Source: Nitrospira sp.
GTDB taxonomy: Bacteria > Nitrospirota > Nitrospiria > Nitrospirales > Nitrospiraceae
Reading direction: 5' to 3'
Length of the DNA: 64,000 nt
Assembly (NCBI GenBank): GCA_016715825.1
Contig: JADJXO010000001.1
Location: 743,001 to 807,000, forward strand
Below, one piece after another: positions 1 to 8,435 of the stretch. The position numbers and the translations under genes are program-made. Each line of letters starts with the position of its first letter. The stretch's first letter is position 1. The notes beneath the pieces are model-generated. The model saw only the letters and a program-made list of their open reading frames with translations. It was not told where the DNA came from and did not search any database.

Positions 1-1
1 C

Positions 2-130
2 GCGGGACTGCTGGCTGCCGTTGTCTGGTGGGCGATGGCGATTCATACGGAAGATATGTTCATCCAATCGGCTGTCGCTGGTATGTGTTTCGGTGCTGCC
101 TATGCCTGGTCCGACCAGCGAATGACTTGA
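2..130 (+). CDS. C-terminal end of a membrane protein (partial)
   Basis: An open frame enters from the left edge and ends at TGA 128-130, giving the last 42 residues of a protein. The visible part has a hydrophobic stretch rich in Ala, Val and Trp (AGLLAAVVWWAMAI), then a second apolar stretch (AVAGMCFGAAYAW) before a short polar tail. This looks like the end of a small integral membrane protein with two helices. The family cannot be named from so little. The frame is the only open one across this interval, and the next gene starts 77 bp later on the same strand. Confidence 0.5.
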   Translation, partial: AGLLAAVVWWAMAIHTEDMFIQSAVAGMCFGAAYAWSDQRMT

Positions 131-206
131 ACGTGTTCGGCCTTCCTCCTCTACGGTCTCAGTCTCATGCGGGCTTCGAAGCCGTCTGACCGGTTACAAT
201 AGGATC

Positions 207-2483
207 ATGTCTCCTATGCATGTTGCCAATGGTATATCGGCAGGCTCCCTCCTGGCCGACATCAAGGCAGGTCTTGTTGTCTTCGTTGTGGCATTACCCC
301 TTTGCTTGGGAATTGCCCTGGCGTCTGATGCGCCACTGGTGTCGGGACTCTTAGCTGGAATTGTCGGCGGCATCGTGGTGGGCCTCTTGAGCGGTTCCCA
401 TACCAGTGTCAGCGGTCCCGCAGCCGGGTTGTCGGCCGTCATCGCGGCGGAAATCTATTCCCTCGGCTCATTTTCTGCCTTTCTTACAGCAGTTGTTCTC
501 GCTGGTATTGTTCAAATCGGCTTAGGGATGGCCAAAGGCGGATTCATTGCTGCCTTTTTTCCATCGAGTGTGATCAAGGGGTTGTTGGCAGCGATCGGTA
601 TTATTTTGATCTTGAAACAGATCCCGCATTTGGTTGGACATGACCCTGATCCTGAAGGCGACATGTCCTTTTTCCAGCCAGACTTTGAAACGACGTTTTC
701 TGAACTCCTCAGCATCTTTGGTGATGTTCACTTGGGCGCTTCCACGATTGGGCTCTTGTCTCTTGTGCTGCTCGTTCTCTGGGGGATGTGGAAGCCCTTG
801 AAAGACTCCGCCCTACCGGCTCCGCTCGTTGTTGTGCTCGTCGGTGTGGGCATGAGCCTATGGTTTGAACAATTGGGAGATCCTTGGCGGATTGGGGTTA
901 GCCATCTTGTCCAGGTACCGATAGCCAACGGAATGGGAGAGTTCACCGGTTTACTGGAATTCCCCGACTACACACAATGGACGAATCCATCTGTCTACAT
1001 CGCCGGACTCACGATTGCGATTGTCGCCTCTTTGGAAACACTCTTGAATCTGCAAGCAGTAGATCGACTCGATCCCCAACAGCGGACTTCGCCGCCGAGC
1101 CAGGAACTCGTGGCGCAAGGCATCGGGAACGTGACTTGTGGATTGATCGGTGGCCTGCCGGTCACTTCAGTGATCATCCGCAGCTCTGTCAATGTCAACA
1201 GCGGTGGACAGACAAAACTGGCGACGCTTGTGCACGGCGCCTTGCTTCTGATCAGTGTTCCGCTCATCCCGATGTATCTGAACCTGATTCCGGTGTCTTG
1301 TCTCGCAGCGATCTTGTTGATGACCGGTATCAAGTTGGCCAGTCCGGCTCTCGTCAAGCAGATGTGGAACGAGGGGCGGTATCAATTCATCCCGTTCGCG
1401 GCTACGGTGGCTGCCATCGTATTGACGGATTTGTTGATCGGTATCGTGATTGGGCTTGCCGTCGCGATCGGATTTATCCTCAACAGCAACATGCGTCGTC
1501 CAGTGTATCGCTCCGTCGAACAGCATCTTGGAGGCGATGTGGTGCGTATCCGACTCGCCAACCAGGTCAGCTTCTTAAACCGTGCCACGCTTTCTCAAGT
1601 CCTGAACGCTGTGCCTCGCAATGGGCATGTGTTGCTCGATGCAGGGAGTACGGATTACATCGACCCCGACGTGCTTGACCTTATTCGAGACTTGAAGGAA
1701 CAGACGGGACCAGCTCATGGCGTAACGGTGAGTCTGGTAGGCTTTCGAGCTGAGTACGGTTTCACAGACCAAATTCAATATACCGAGCACTCGACCCGCG
1801 AGCTTCAACAGGCCATGACCCCGCAGCGAGTCTTGCAAATTTTGAAAGATGGTCACGAACGGGTCCGCAAAGGGCGTCACCTCACGAGAGACTTCAAGCG
1901 ACAGGTCCACGCGACAGCGAGAGGACAATATCCCTTAGCGGTAGCACTCAGTTGCATTGATTCTCGCACGCCGGTGGAATTGATGTTTGATCTTGGTTTG
2001 GGAGATGTCTTTAGCATTCGTATGGCCGGGAACGTCACAAGTCAAAAGGTGTTGGCCGGGGCAGAATACGGTTGTGCCGTCGCGGGGGCGAAACTCCTCG
2101 TCGTAATTGGGCATACGTGCTGTGGTGCTGTTTCCGCTGCAGTGACACTCCTGAATTCGAACCGGACAGTTGCTGAGGAGACTGGTTGTCAGCATCTTGA
2201 TTCGATTGTCCGCGAGATCCAACCCTCAGCGTGGGAAGTCATTGCCCGGATAAAAGGTGAGGCCACATCCATAGATCCAGTCACCGTCGCGGATGCCGTC
2301 GCCAGAGAACATGTGTTGCATGTGGTGAAAGCCATACGCCAACAGAGTTGGACGCTCGACAATTTGGTCCGAGAAGGGCGGATTGCGATTGTCGGGGCAA
2401 TGTACGATGTCGTCACCGGCGACATTGAATTTCTCGTACAAGATGGATTGAGTGAGACGGCAGTTGGGAACACAGCGAGCTAA
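207..2483 (+). CDS. SulP-family anion transporter fused to beta-carbonic anhydrase
   Basis: This 758-residue protein has three parts. Residues ~15-430 are a SulP/SLC26 membrane domain with many apolar helices and Gly/Pro-rich motifs (GSHTSVSGPAAG). Residues ~440-550 resemble a STAS domain. Residues ~560-750 are a beta-class carbonic anhydrase with the zinc and active-site signature CIDSR (C583, D585, R587) and H636-x-x-C639. SulP proteins of this type take up bicarbonate or sulfate; the fused anhydrase would interconvert CO2 and bicarbonate at the inner face of the membrane. Bicarbonate as substrate is inferred from the fusion, not proven. An AGGA at 201-204 lies only 2 nt from ATG 207 but 11 nt from the in-frame ATG 216, so the start may be three codons later. 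The end overlaps the convergent MATE gene by 4 bp. Confidence 0.9.
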   Translation: MSPMHVANGISAGSLLADIKAGLVVFVVALPLCLGIALASDAPLVSGLLAGIVGGIVVGLLSGSHTSVSGPAAGLSAVIAAEIYSLGSFSAFLTAVVLAGIVQIGLGMAKGGFIAAFFPSSVIKGLLAAIGIILILKQIPHLVGHDPDPEGDMSFFQPDFETTFSELLSIFGDVHLGASTIGLLSLVLLVLWGMWKPLKDSALPAPLVVVLVGVGMSLWFEQLGDPWRIGVSHLVQVPIANGMGEFTGLLEFPDYTQWTNPSVYIAGLTIAIVASLETLLNLQAVDRLDPQQRTSPPSQELVAQGIGNVTCGLIGGLPVTSVIIRSSVNVNSGGQTKLATLVHGALLLISVPLIPMYLNLIPVSCLAAILLMTGIKLASPALVKQMWNEGRYQFIPFAATVAAIVLTDLLIGIVIGLAVAIGFILNSNMRRPVYRSVEQHLGGDVVRIRLANQVSFLNRATLSQVLNAVPRNGHVLLDAGSTDYIDPDVLDLIRDLKEQTGPAHGVTVSLVGFRAEYGFTDQIQYTEHSTRELQQAMTPQRVLQILKDGHERVRKGRHLTRDFKRQVHATARGQYPLAVALSCIDSRTPVELMFDLGLGDVFSIRMAGNVTSQKVLAGAEYGCAVAGAKLLVVIGHTCCGAVSAAVTLLNSNRTVAEETGCQHLDSIVREIQPSAWEVIARIKGEATSIDPVTVADAVAREHVLHVVKAIRQQSWTLDNLVREGRIAIVGAMYDVVTGDIEFLVQDGLSETAVGNTAS

Positions 2484-3820
2484 CTGTGTTCCCGTTCATG
2501 GATCACCTGAATCTGCCGCCATCGTTCGGAGCGATACCGCCAGAGTAGGAGCCCCATCCGTGCTGTCCAGTCTGCGATCGTGGCTGCCCAGATGAACAAT
2601 ACAGACTGACCGACCCATAGCCCTGCAACAAGGGCCAGCGGGATTCGGATACCCCACATGCCGATCACCGTCGCACCCATAATGAAACGTGTGTCGCCTG
2701 CGCCGCGCAAGGATCCGGCTAAGACCATTGTAATGGCCAAAGGCACTTGCAACAGGGCCACAATTTTCAGAAAGAGGCTTCCAAGGTCAACGACCGCCTC
2801 GTCTGTCGTGAAGGCGCGAAGAAGTACTTCAGGGAATACGTAAAAGATGAGGCCCATGCAGGCCATGAGGGCAATCGCGATGCGATTCGCTTCCCAGTTC
2901 TCGAGCTTTGCCCTGGCATAGTTTCCTGCTCCGATGCTTTGTCCAACCATCGTCGCAGCGGCGATCGCCAGCCCATATCCTGGTAGAAACGAGAAGGATT
3001 CAATCGACAGACCTACTTGGTGAGCGGCATAGGCCACGGTGCCGTAGAGGAGGACAAGCTTGGTGTAGACGAAGACTCCGGCTTGCTGAACGATCCGTTC
3101 TCCGGACACCGAGGCCCCCACCTGCCACATCGACCGAATCAGATCGGTACGAACTCGTCGAGATGGTTTCAGGATTGGGCGACAACGCATCAGCAGATAC
3201 AAGGCGCCTGTCAGTTCGGCAAGGCCGACGGCGATGGCGGCTCCCATGAGACCGAGAGCGGGGAAGCCCCACCGTCCATAGATGAGTGGATAGGCAAGGG
3301 CGACATGCAGAAGGTTCACGCCGATCATGGCATACATCGGAGTGCGAGTATCACCGGTACCTTGAAGCACAGAGGAGAGGACTTGTATCAGAACCGTACA
3401 AGGGATGACATAAAAGAGAACGGTGGAGTAGGGGAGCGCTAATGCGATGACGTCCGGCTCAGCTCCGAGTTGTTCCATCAGAACGCGATTACCCAGAATC
3501 CCCAGTGAGGCCAGCGCAAGCGATATTCCGATGGACAGCCAGAGAACGTGCCGTGCAGCTTCCCCCGCATCCTGCCGTCGGCGAGCACCCCACAGCTGAG
3601 CGATGATGACGTTGCTGCCGACCGACAGTCCGGACACCACGGTTGTGGCGATAAAGATGAGTAGCTGGCCCAAGCCGACTGCCGCAATTGATGTGGCTCC
3701 CAGCCCACCGACTAAGAAAACTGCTACAATACCTTCCGCCCGCTGAAGAAAGCTGCTGACCGTGATGGGGAATGCTAGTGTCATCACGGACTGCCGGATC
3801 TGACTGACTGCGTTCGTCAT
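2480..3820 (-). CDS. MATE-family efflux transporter
   Basis: A 446-residue membrane protein with about twelve predicted helices and the two-fold repeat of the MATE family. The paired motifs SVLQGTGDTRTPMY (first half) and AGSLRGAGDTRFIMG (second half) are the family's repeated G-x-G-D-T-R loop. It probably exports cationic or organic compounds by Na+ or H+ antiport across the inner membrane; the substrate cannot be read from sequence. Length is typical (440-460). The C-terminal tail is short and basic. It is transcribed towards the SulP gene, with stop codons overlapping by 4 bp, and stands alone as a transcription unit. Confidence 0.9.
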   Translation of the reverse strand: MTNAVSQIRQSVMTLAFPITVSSFLQRAEGIVAVFLVGGLGATSIAAVGLGQLLIFIATTVVSGLSVGSNVIIAQLWGARRRQDAGEAARHVLWLSIGISLALASLGILGNRVLMEQLGAEPDVIALALPYSTVLFYVIPCTVLIQVLSSVLQGTGDTRTPMYAMIGVNLLHVALAYPLIYGRWGFPALGLMGAAIAVGLAELTGALYLLMRCRPILKPSRRVRTDLIRSMWQVGASVSGERIVQQAGVFVYTKLVLLYGTVAYAAHQVGLSIESFSFLPGYGLAIAAATMVGQSIGAGNYARAKLENWEANRIAIALMACMGLIFYVFPEVLLRAFTTDEAVVDLGSLFLKIVALLQVPLAITMVLAGSLRGAGDTRFIMGATVIGMWGIRIPLALVAGLWVGQSVLFIWAATIADWTARMGLLLWRYRSERWRQIQVIHEREHS

Positions 3821-3887
3821 GGAGGGGCATCCTAGCAGACTTCGCGTGTGTGCCCAGTGAGAAATTAGTGATTGGACAATCGATACT

Positions 3888-5414
3888 ATGATGACGGTCG
3901 GTGACCATCAGGACGACATATCTTTCGGCTTGCCCCCCCCTCGCCTTTCGAAATCGAAGTATCTTTCAGGATTGCAATGTCAGAAGCGGCTGTACTTGGA
4001 GATTCATCATCCGGCGCTGGCCACGCCGCCCGATGCCTCGACGCGAGCAATTCTGGATATGGGGACCGATGTGGGTGAATGGGCTCGCCGTCGCTTCGAC
4101 GGCGGTCGACTCGTAGAGGCCGGATATCGCCAAACCGAGGCAGCGTTGACTCAGACCGCATCGCTTATGGTGGACCACACAGTTCCGGCGATTTTTGAAG
4201 CGGCGATTCAAGCTGATGGGGTGTTGATTCGTGTCGATATTTTGGAACGTTTCCCTTCTGGACACATAGGTCAGCCATCGACATGGCGACTCATCGAAGT
4301 GAAATCCTCCACCAAGGTGAAGGATGTGCATCTTGATGATATCTCCTTGCAACGACATGTGCTTATCCAGGCAGGAATACAAGTGGACGCATGTGCACTC
4401 ATGCGGATCAATACGAGGTATGTCTATGCCGGAGGAGCCGTTGATCTCGAGCAGCTCTTTGCGATCGATGACGTGTCGTCTCTCGTTGTGGAACGAGAGA
4501 GCAAGGTGAGAGAGAAGCTGGCTAGGATGAAATCGATGTTGGCCTGCCCATCCATCCCTGTCGTGGAGCCGGACGACCATTGCTTGGTGCCCTACGAGTG
4601 TCCATTCTGGAATCACTGTACCAAGGATAAGCCGGCACGATGGATCTTCCACCTGCCGGGAGCGAAAAAACTTGCCACTGACCTTGTGGCTCAGGGAATT
4701 GAGACCATCGACGAGATTCCGCCTCATACACGCCTATCGATCATTCAACGAAAAGTGAAAGACAATATCGAATGGGTCTCTAAAAACCTGGCAGCAGAAT
4801 TAAGAACAGTGGCATTCCCTGTTCACCATCTTGATTTTGAAACGTTTAATCCGGCCATCCCACGCTATCCCGGAACCCGTCCGTACCAGTCCATCCCAAT
4901 TCAATGGTCGAATCACATCGAACAGATGGACGAAGGACTCGTCCATCATGAATTTCTTCATGGGGAGATGAGTGATCCGCGACGACCTCTTGCCAAGTCG
5001 CTCTTGGAGTCGCTCGGCGAAGAGGGAAGCATCTGTGTCTACTCGCCCTACGAAAAGTCGGTCATCGAGCAGCTAGCCGAAGCCTTACCGGAGTTTCGCA
5101 CGGAGCTGCGCCGTTTGATCAAGCGGATTTGGGATCTGCATCCGATCATTAAGGATCACTATTACCACCCAGAGTTCGGGGGATCATTTTCGCTCAAGGA
5201 GGTGCTGCCGGCCGTGGTCCCTGCATTGCGATACGATGACCTCGAGATCAGGGAGGGAGGACAGGCTGCGGCTGAATACTACCGCATGGTGTTCATCGAA
5301 ACCGATTGGGTAGAGCGCGCTGCCATTCGTGAGGCGCTGCTGCGCTATTGTGGAAGAGATACCTTGGCGATGGTGGAGTTGAGATGGGTGCTCAAAGCTA
5401 AAGCAGAAATTTAA
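3888..5414 (+). CDS. DUF2779 protein: Fe-S PD-(D/E)XK-like plus DEDD-type nuclease domains
   Basis: The 508-residue protein matches the DUF2779 architecture. The N-terminal half has a PD-(D/E)XK nuclease core: D117 in the strand GVLIRVDIL and E137-V-K139 in RLIEVKSS. Four cysteines, C31 near the N terminus and C232-x5-C238-x5-C244, are placed like the Fe-S staple of Cas4/AddB-type nucleases. The C-terminal half carries HHLDFETF with D316 and E318, the first motif of DEDD 3'-5' exonucleases, and a late aspartate in RDTLAMVE. It therefore looks like a two-nuclease DNA or RNA processing enzyme of unknown job. No defence genes or CRISPR array lie nearby. The divergent MATE gene starts 67 bp upstream. 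No strong ribosome-binding site is seen; M1 and M2 are both ATG. Confidence 0.75.
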   Translation: MMTVGDHQDDISFGLPPPRLSKSKYLSGLQCQKRLYLEIHHPALATPPDASTRAILDMGTDVGEWARRRFDGGRLVEAGYRQTEAALTQTASLMVDHTVPAIFEAAIQADGVLIRVDILERFPSGHIGQPSTWRLIEVKSSTKVKDVHLDDISLQRHVLIQAGIQVDACALMRINTRYVYAGGAVDLEQLFAIDDVSSLVVERESKVREKLARMKSMLACPSIPVVEPDDHCLVPYECPFWNHCTKDKPARWIFHLPGAKKLATDLVAQGIETIDEIPPHTRLSIIQRKVKDNIEWVSKNLAAELRTVAFPVHHLDFETFNPAIPRYPGTRPYQSIPIQWSNHIEQMDEGLVHHEFLHGEMSDPRRPLAKSLLESLGEEGSICVYSPYEKSVIEQLAEALPEFRTELRRLIKRIWDLHPIIKDHYYHPEFGGSFSLKEVLPAVVPALRYDDLEIREGGQAAAEYYRMVFIETDWVERAAIREALLRYCGRDTLAMVELRWVLKAKAEI

Positions 5415-5455
5415 TACAGTGGTATTCCCAAAACATGATAAGGACAACCCGTACC

Positions 5456-5472
5456 TGTAAATTAATTTTACA
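5456..5472. promoter_or_regulatory. Inverted-repeat operator candidate, copy 1
   Basis: TGTAAA-N5-TTTACA, a perfect 6-5-6 dyad; flanking C and G extend each arm to 7 bp. An identical-arm copy lies 103 bp downstream. The 17-bp layout equals that of NtrC-type enhancer sites, which fits the PrsR-type activators known to control PEP-CTERM genes, but no binding can be shown here. Confidence 0.4.
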
Positions 5473-5480
5473 GTATGTCA

Positions 5481-5492
5481 AGTAACGTTACT
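5481..5492. promoter_or_regulatory. 12-bp perfect palindrome
   Basis: AGTAACGTTACT is a perfect 12-bp palindrome lying between the two TGTAAA dyads. It could be a separate regulator site; nothing identifies the protein. Confidence 0.2.
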
Positions 5493-5558
5493 GCGGTGAA
5501 AAATAATGCCATTCTTATTTATTGCCGAATAGTTACCAGTGTCAGCTCCAGCATTACC

Positions 5559-5575
5559 TGTAAAGAATGTTTACA
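5559..5575. promoter_or_regulatory. Inverted-repeat operator candidate, copy 2
   Basis: Second TGTAAA-N5-TTTACA dyad with the same arms as copy 1 and a different spacer (GAATG). It is about 265 bp upstream of the PEP-CTERM start codon, a usual distance range for enhancer-type sites. Confidence 0.4.
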
Positions 5576-5838
5576 TGCTGTTCCTGCATCTCTTGAGGTC
5601 CCAAGCCCGTATGCATACAGACGGTGTGTCTACTTTTCTGATAAGTAGCTAATAAATAAAATGCTTCTGACTCATTGAAACAGAAAAGATGCTTGTTTTG
5701 AGTGTGTAAAAATTGGCAAGCATGATAGTTGCTTTAGTTACTGGACGTCGACTAGCTCTTGTAAAGTCGTGATGGCTTCAAGAGAAATGCTGGCTAATAT
5801 CAAATTCCACATAGAGTAGAAAAGAAAGGAGATGAACT

Positions 5839-6744
5839 GTGATCACAGCATCGAGAACAGCTTCTAGTCTTCTAGCGGTCTTGATCCTAGGAATGGTGCA
5901 GGCAACGGAAACACTTGCGCTCTCAATTACCCAGACATCGAACACGGCGACGCTGGGGACGGCACTGGGGGGTACCAACCTAACCATTAACAGTGTGACT
6001 ATTAACAATGGCGCGGCGAGCCAATTTGGGACCTACACTGGATTTACCAGTGGACCGGTTACCATCGGAGATGGGATTGTTCTTTCGACGGGGCAGGTGG
6101 TGCAGACAACACCTGGTTTTAATAATGGAGTGCAGGGTAGCGGTACCACTCCGAGCACAGATACTGGACAATCTGGCACCGCGGCATTTGACAATTATGG
6201 GTTTGGGAATATCGAGAATTTTACTGATTCGAACGATGTCGCTTCATTTACCGTAGCTTTCACCTTGAGTGCGCCTAGTCAGGTTGGTTTTGACTTTGTG
6301 TTTGGTTCGGTCGAATATCCACAATTTACGAGCGCCTACACCGATGCATTCCTGGCATTTCTTGATGGTTCAGCTCCCGCAAACCAAATAGTATTTGATT
6401 CAGCCAATAACCCAGTGCAGGTGGGAATGAGTTTTGCCGGTGCGCTCACCACCGCTGATACCAATACGGCGTTTGCAGACCCGCATGGGCTTCTGAGGCT
6501 CCAAACATTTTCGCCGAACGAGCTTTCTGCTGGTTCTCACACTCTCAATTTTCAGATTGGCGATGTAAATGACCATATCCTTGACAGCGCGGTGTTTATT
6601 TCGAATTTTCGTGCTGGAACTGGTACCGGCGGGACTAACCCAGTTCCCATCCCAGAACCGATGTCACTTCTCTTGCTTGCGACTGGGTTGACAGGATTGG
6701 GTCTTGCTAGGCGACGCATTTCAGGATTTGGAATAACTAAGTAG
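5839..6744 (+). CDS. Choice-of-anchor L domain PEP-CTERM sorted exoprotein
   Basis: A 301-residue secreted protein. An N-terminal signal peptide of about 28 residues (apolar core LLAVLILGMV) is followed by a Thr/Asn/Gly-rich beta domain. The domain resembles the choice-of-anchor L family (GDGIVLSTGQV, FDFVFGSVEYP, VFISNF). The C terminus is a textbook PEP-CTERM tail: PIPEP, an apolar stretch (LLLLATGLTGLGLA) and basic RRR. Such tails are cut by an exosortase and often accompany exopolysaccharide production; no exosortase gene is in this window. The start is GTG 5839, chosen because AAGGAG (5826-5831) sits 7 nt upstream and the signal peptide begins there. A strong terminator follows at 6769, so the gene appears monocistronic. 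Confidence 0.85.
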   Translation: MITASRTASSLLAVLILGMVQATETLALSITQTSNTATLGTALGGTNLTINSVTINNGAASQFGTYTGFTSGPVTIGDGIVLSTGQVVQTTPGFNNGVQGSGTTPSTDTGQSGTAAFDNYGFGNIENFTDSNDVASFTVAFTLSAPSQVGFDFVFGSVEYPQFTSAYTDAFLAFLDGSAPANQIVFDSANNPVQVGMSFAGALTTADTNTAFADPHGLLRLQTFSPNELSAGSHTLNFQIGDVNDHILDSAVFISNFRAGTGTGGTNPVPIPEPMSLLLLATGLTGLGLARRRISGFGITK

Positions 6745-6768
6745 CGACTCGCAGTCATGAACTGTGAC

Positions 6769-6805
6769 AAGGGCTGTGGTGCACAGGATGCGCTACGGCC
6801 CTTTT
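6769..6805 (+). terminator. Rho-independent terminator after the PEP-CTERM gene
   Basis: AAGGGC pairs with GCCCTT, and inside it GTGGTGC pairs with GCGCTAC (two G-U pairs) around a 7-nt loop. A run of four T closes the 3' side. It lies 25 bp after the stop codon. Confidence 0.75.
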
Positions 6806-6913
6806 GACTATTAGAATGAGATCAGAGGACAGGTGACCCTCTCTAACACTTGAGGTGTTCTGTCCCATCGCCAAGACCAATCATAAGAGATCCTGGTACG
6901 AGCAAGCTTAGGG

Positions 6914-7003
<90 letters not shown>

Positions 7004-7151
7004 GTTATGGTAGATCGTCGGCTTGGTTATGTATCAAGCTTGTGAGGATCACGTGCTCGATAGGAGTGCGGATCGTACCTTGGTCGCTGTTGTTTTGCAA
7101 TGCCTTCCTGTGAGTCCACGATCCGATGCCTCGTTCAGAGTTATGGTTGAA

Positions 7152-8339
7152 TTAGGTAGGTGAGGAGGGGAACGACAACTCGGTCAACTCCGCATTTTCT
7201 AGTCCTCGTTTTACAAGCGTGGAGATATTTAGCATCCGCTCGATTTTCAGCACGTCGTCGATCCGAGTTTTAGTGCTGGGATGGAGTGGCACAAAGAGTT
7301 TGCAACAGTCCTGGTCTGGCTCGATGGAAATGTCGTAGGTGCCGATCTGTTTCGCCTCATCAATGATCTCGCGTTTGTCCATGCCGATGAGCGGCCGGAG
7401 AATCGGGAATTCCGCCGCCTCCTCAACGGCGCAGAGGTTCTGAGGAGTTTGTGACGCCACTTGCCCAAGACTATCGCCGGTTATGAGTGCCCAGCAGTGT
7501 TCCCTTCTCGCCAATTCTTCAGCAATTCTTACCATCATCCGCCGATACAGCACCACCCGAAATGGGGCGGGGGCCGTCAAGACAATCTCCCGTTGGATTT
7601 CTCCAAAGGGAACGACATAGAGTCTGGAGTTATACTGATAGGTGGTGAGGATTCCGGCGAGATCGCAGACTTTTTCTTCGGAAGCTCGGCTGACCAGAGG
7701 GCGGCCAGAAAAATGGATGAAGGTCGCTTGGCATCCACGCTTGACCATGCGATAGGCCGCGACGGGTGAGTCGATTCCTCCGGAAAGTAAACACGCAACG
7801 TGGCCGCTGACGCCGACCGGCATCCCCCCAGGCCCCTCGATCTTCTCTGCGGAACAGAATGTCTCTTTTGATAAGAGCTCGACGTATACGGTCAAGTCAG
7901 GGGTTCTTAAACTGACCTTCTTGCCGGTTTTGCTGCAAATGGCGGCACCAAGTTCTCGCTCGATATCCATTGAGGTCAGCACCAGCCGTTTATCCGCTCG
8001 TCTCGCGGTAACTCTGAACGTAGAAAATGAGTGTTGTGTGATCTCCTCTAGAGCCGCAGTTGTGAGAACGTCAAGGTTTGGATTGGAGAGCTCGAGGGGG
8101 ATCACTTGGCCGAGTGAAAAGTTCGCAATGCCGCAAACACGTCGTAACCGATCGCGAACGATAGCTGGAGAAACTTCTAGAGGCAGCCGAATGCGGATTC
8201 GACTGTGGAGGTTCTCAACCTGCCTGATTTTAAGGTCTTGGAGAGCCGTTCGAATGTTGTGGATCAGGCAGCGCTCGAAAGATTCACGATTCCGACCCTT
8301 GAGGGCAAGTTCATGATAGTGAACAATGGCACATCTCAT
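7152..8339 (-). CDS. thiI: tRNA 4-thiouridine synthase ThiI (no rhodanese domain)
   Basis: This 395-residue protein contains an N-terminal ferredoxin-like/THUMP region (residues ~1-165) that binds tRNA, then a PP-loop ATP pyrophosphatase with SGGIDS at 186-191. It activates U8 of tRNA by adenylation for sulfur insertion and may also feed sulfur to thiazole synthesis. The C-terminal rhodanese domain of the E. coli enzyme is absent, as in many bacteria, so the sulfur must come from another carrier; a Cys pair in PDQDCCKLF lies where the catalytic-domain cysteine is expected. The gene lies between tRNA-Ser and trxB on the same strand. ATG 8339 gives the expected N terminus (MRCAIVHYHELALKG). Confidence 0.92.
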   Translation of the reverse strand: MRCAIVHYHELALKGRNRESFERCLIHNIRTALQDLKIRQVENLHSRIRIRLPLEVSPAIVRDRLRRVCGIANFSLGQVIPLELSNPNLDVLTTAALEEITQHSFSTFRVTARRADKRLVLTSMDIERELGAAICSKTGKKVSLRTPDLTVYVELLSKETFCSAEKIEGPGGMPVGVSGHVACLLSGGIDSPVAAYRMVKRGCQATFIHFSGRPLVSRASEEKVCDLAGILTTYQYNSRLYVVPFGEIQREIVLTAPAPFRVVLYRRMMVRIAEELARREHCWALITGDSLGQVASQTPQNLCAVEEAAEFPILRPLIGMDKREIIDEAKQIGTYDISIEPDQDCCKLFVPLHPSTKTRIDDVLKIERMLNISTLVKRGLENAELTELSFPSSPT

Positions 8340-8435
8340 GTCGTTTGTAGTGCGTCGTTCAGGAAGTGTGATGCATAGGCAAGTGGCGATGGGTGTCTCA
8401 TTCTCATCAGTGTGATACGCATCACACGAAATAAT

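Larger units (their letters stand above)
5415..5838. other. 424-bp AT-rich intergenic control region
   Basis: No credible ORF lies between the DUF2779 gene and the PEP-CTERM gene. The stretch is clearly more AT-rich than its surroundings and contains two copies of a TGTAAA-N5-TTTACA dyad and one perfect 12-bp palindrome, annotated separately. It most likely holds the promoter and activator sites of the PEP-CTERM gene. Confidence 0.5.

Noticed and set aside
977..1678. 233-codon plus-strand ORF in another frame of the SulP gene
   Set aside because: Shadow of the transporter frame; composition is rich in Arg/Ser/Cys and not protein-like.
5713..5735. Possible sigma-54 promoter (TTGGCAAG ... TTGCT)
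   Set aside because: GG and GC are separated by 14 bases; sigma-54 promoters need 10.
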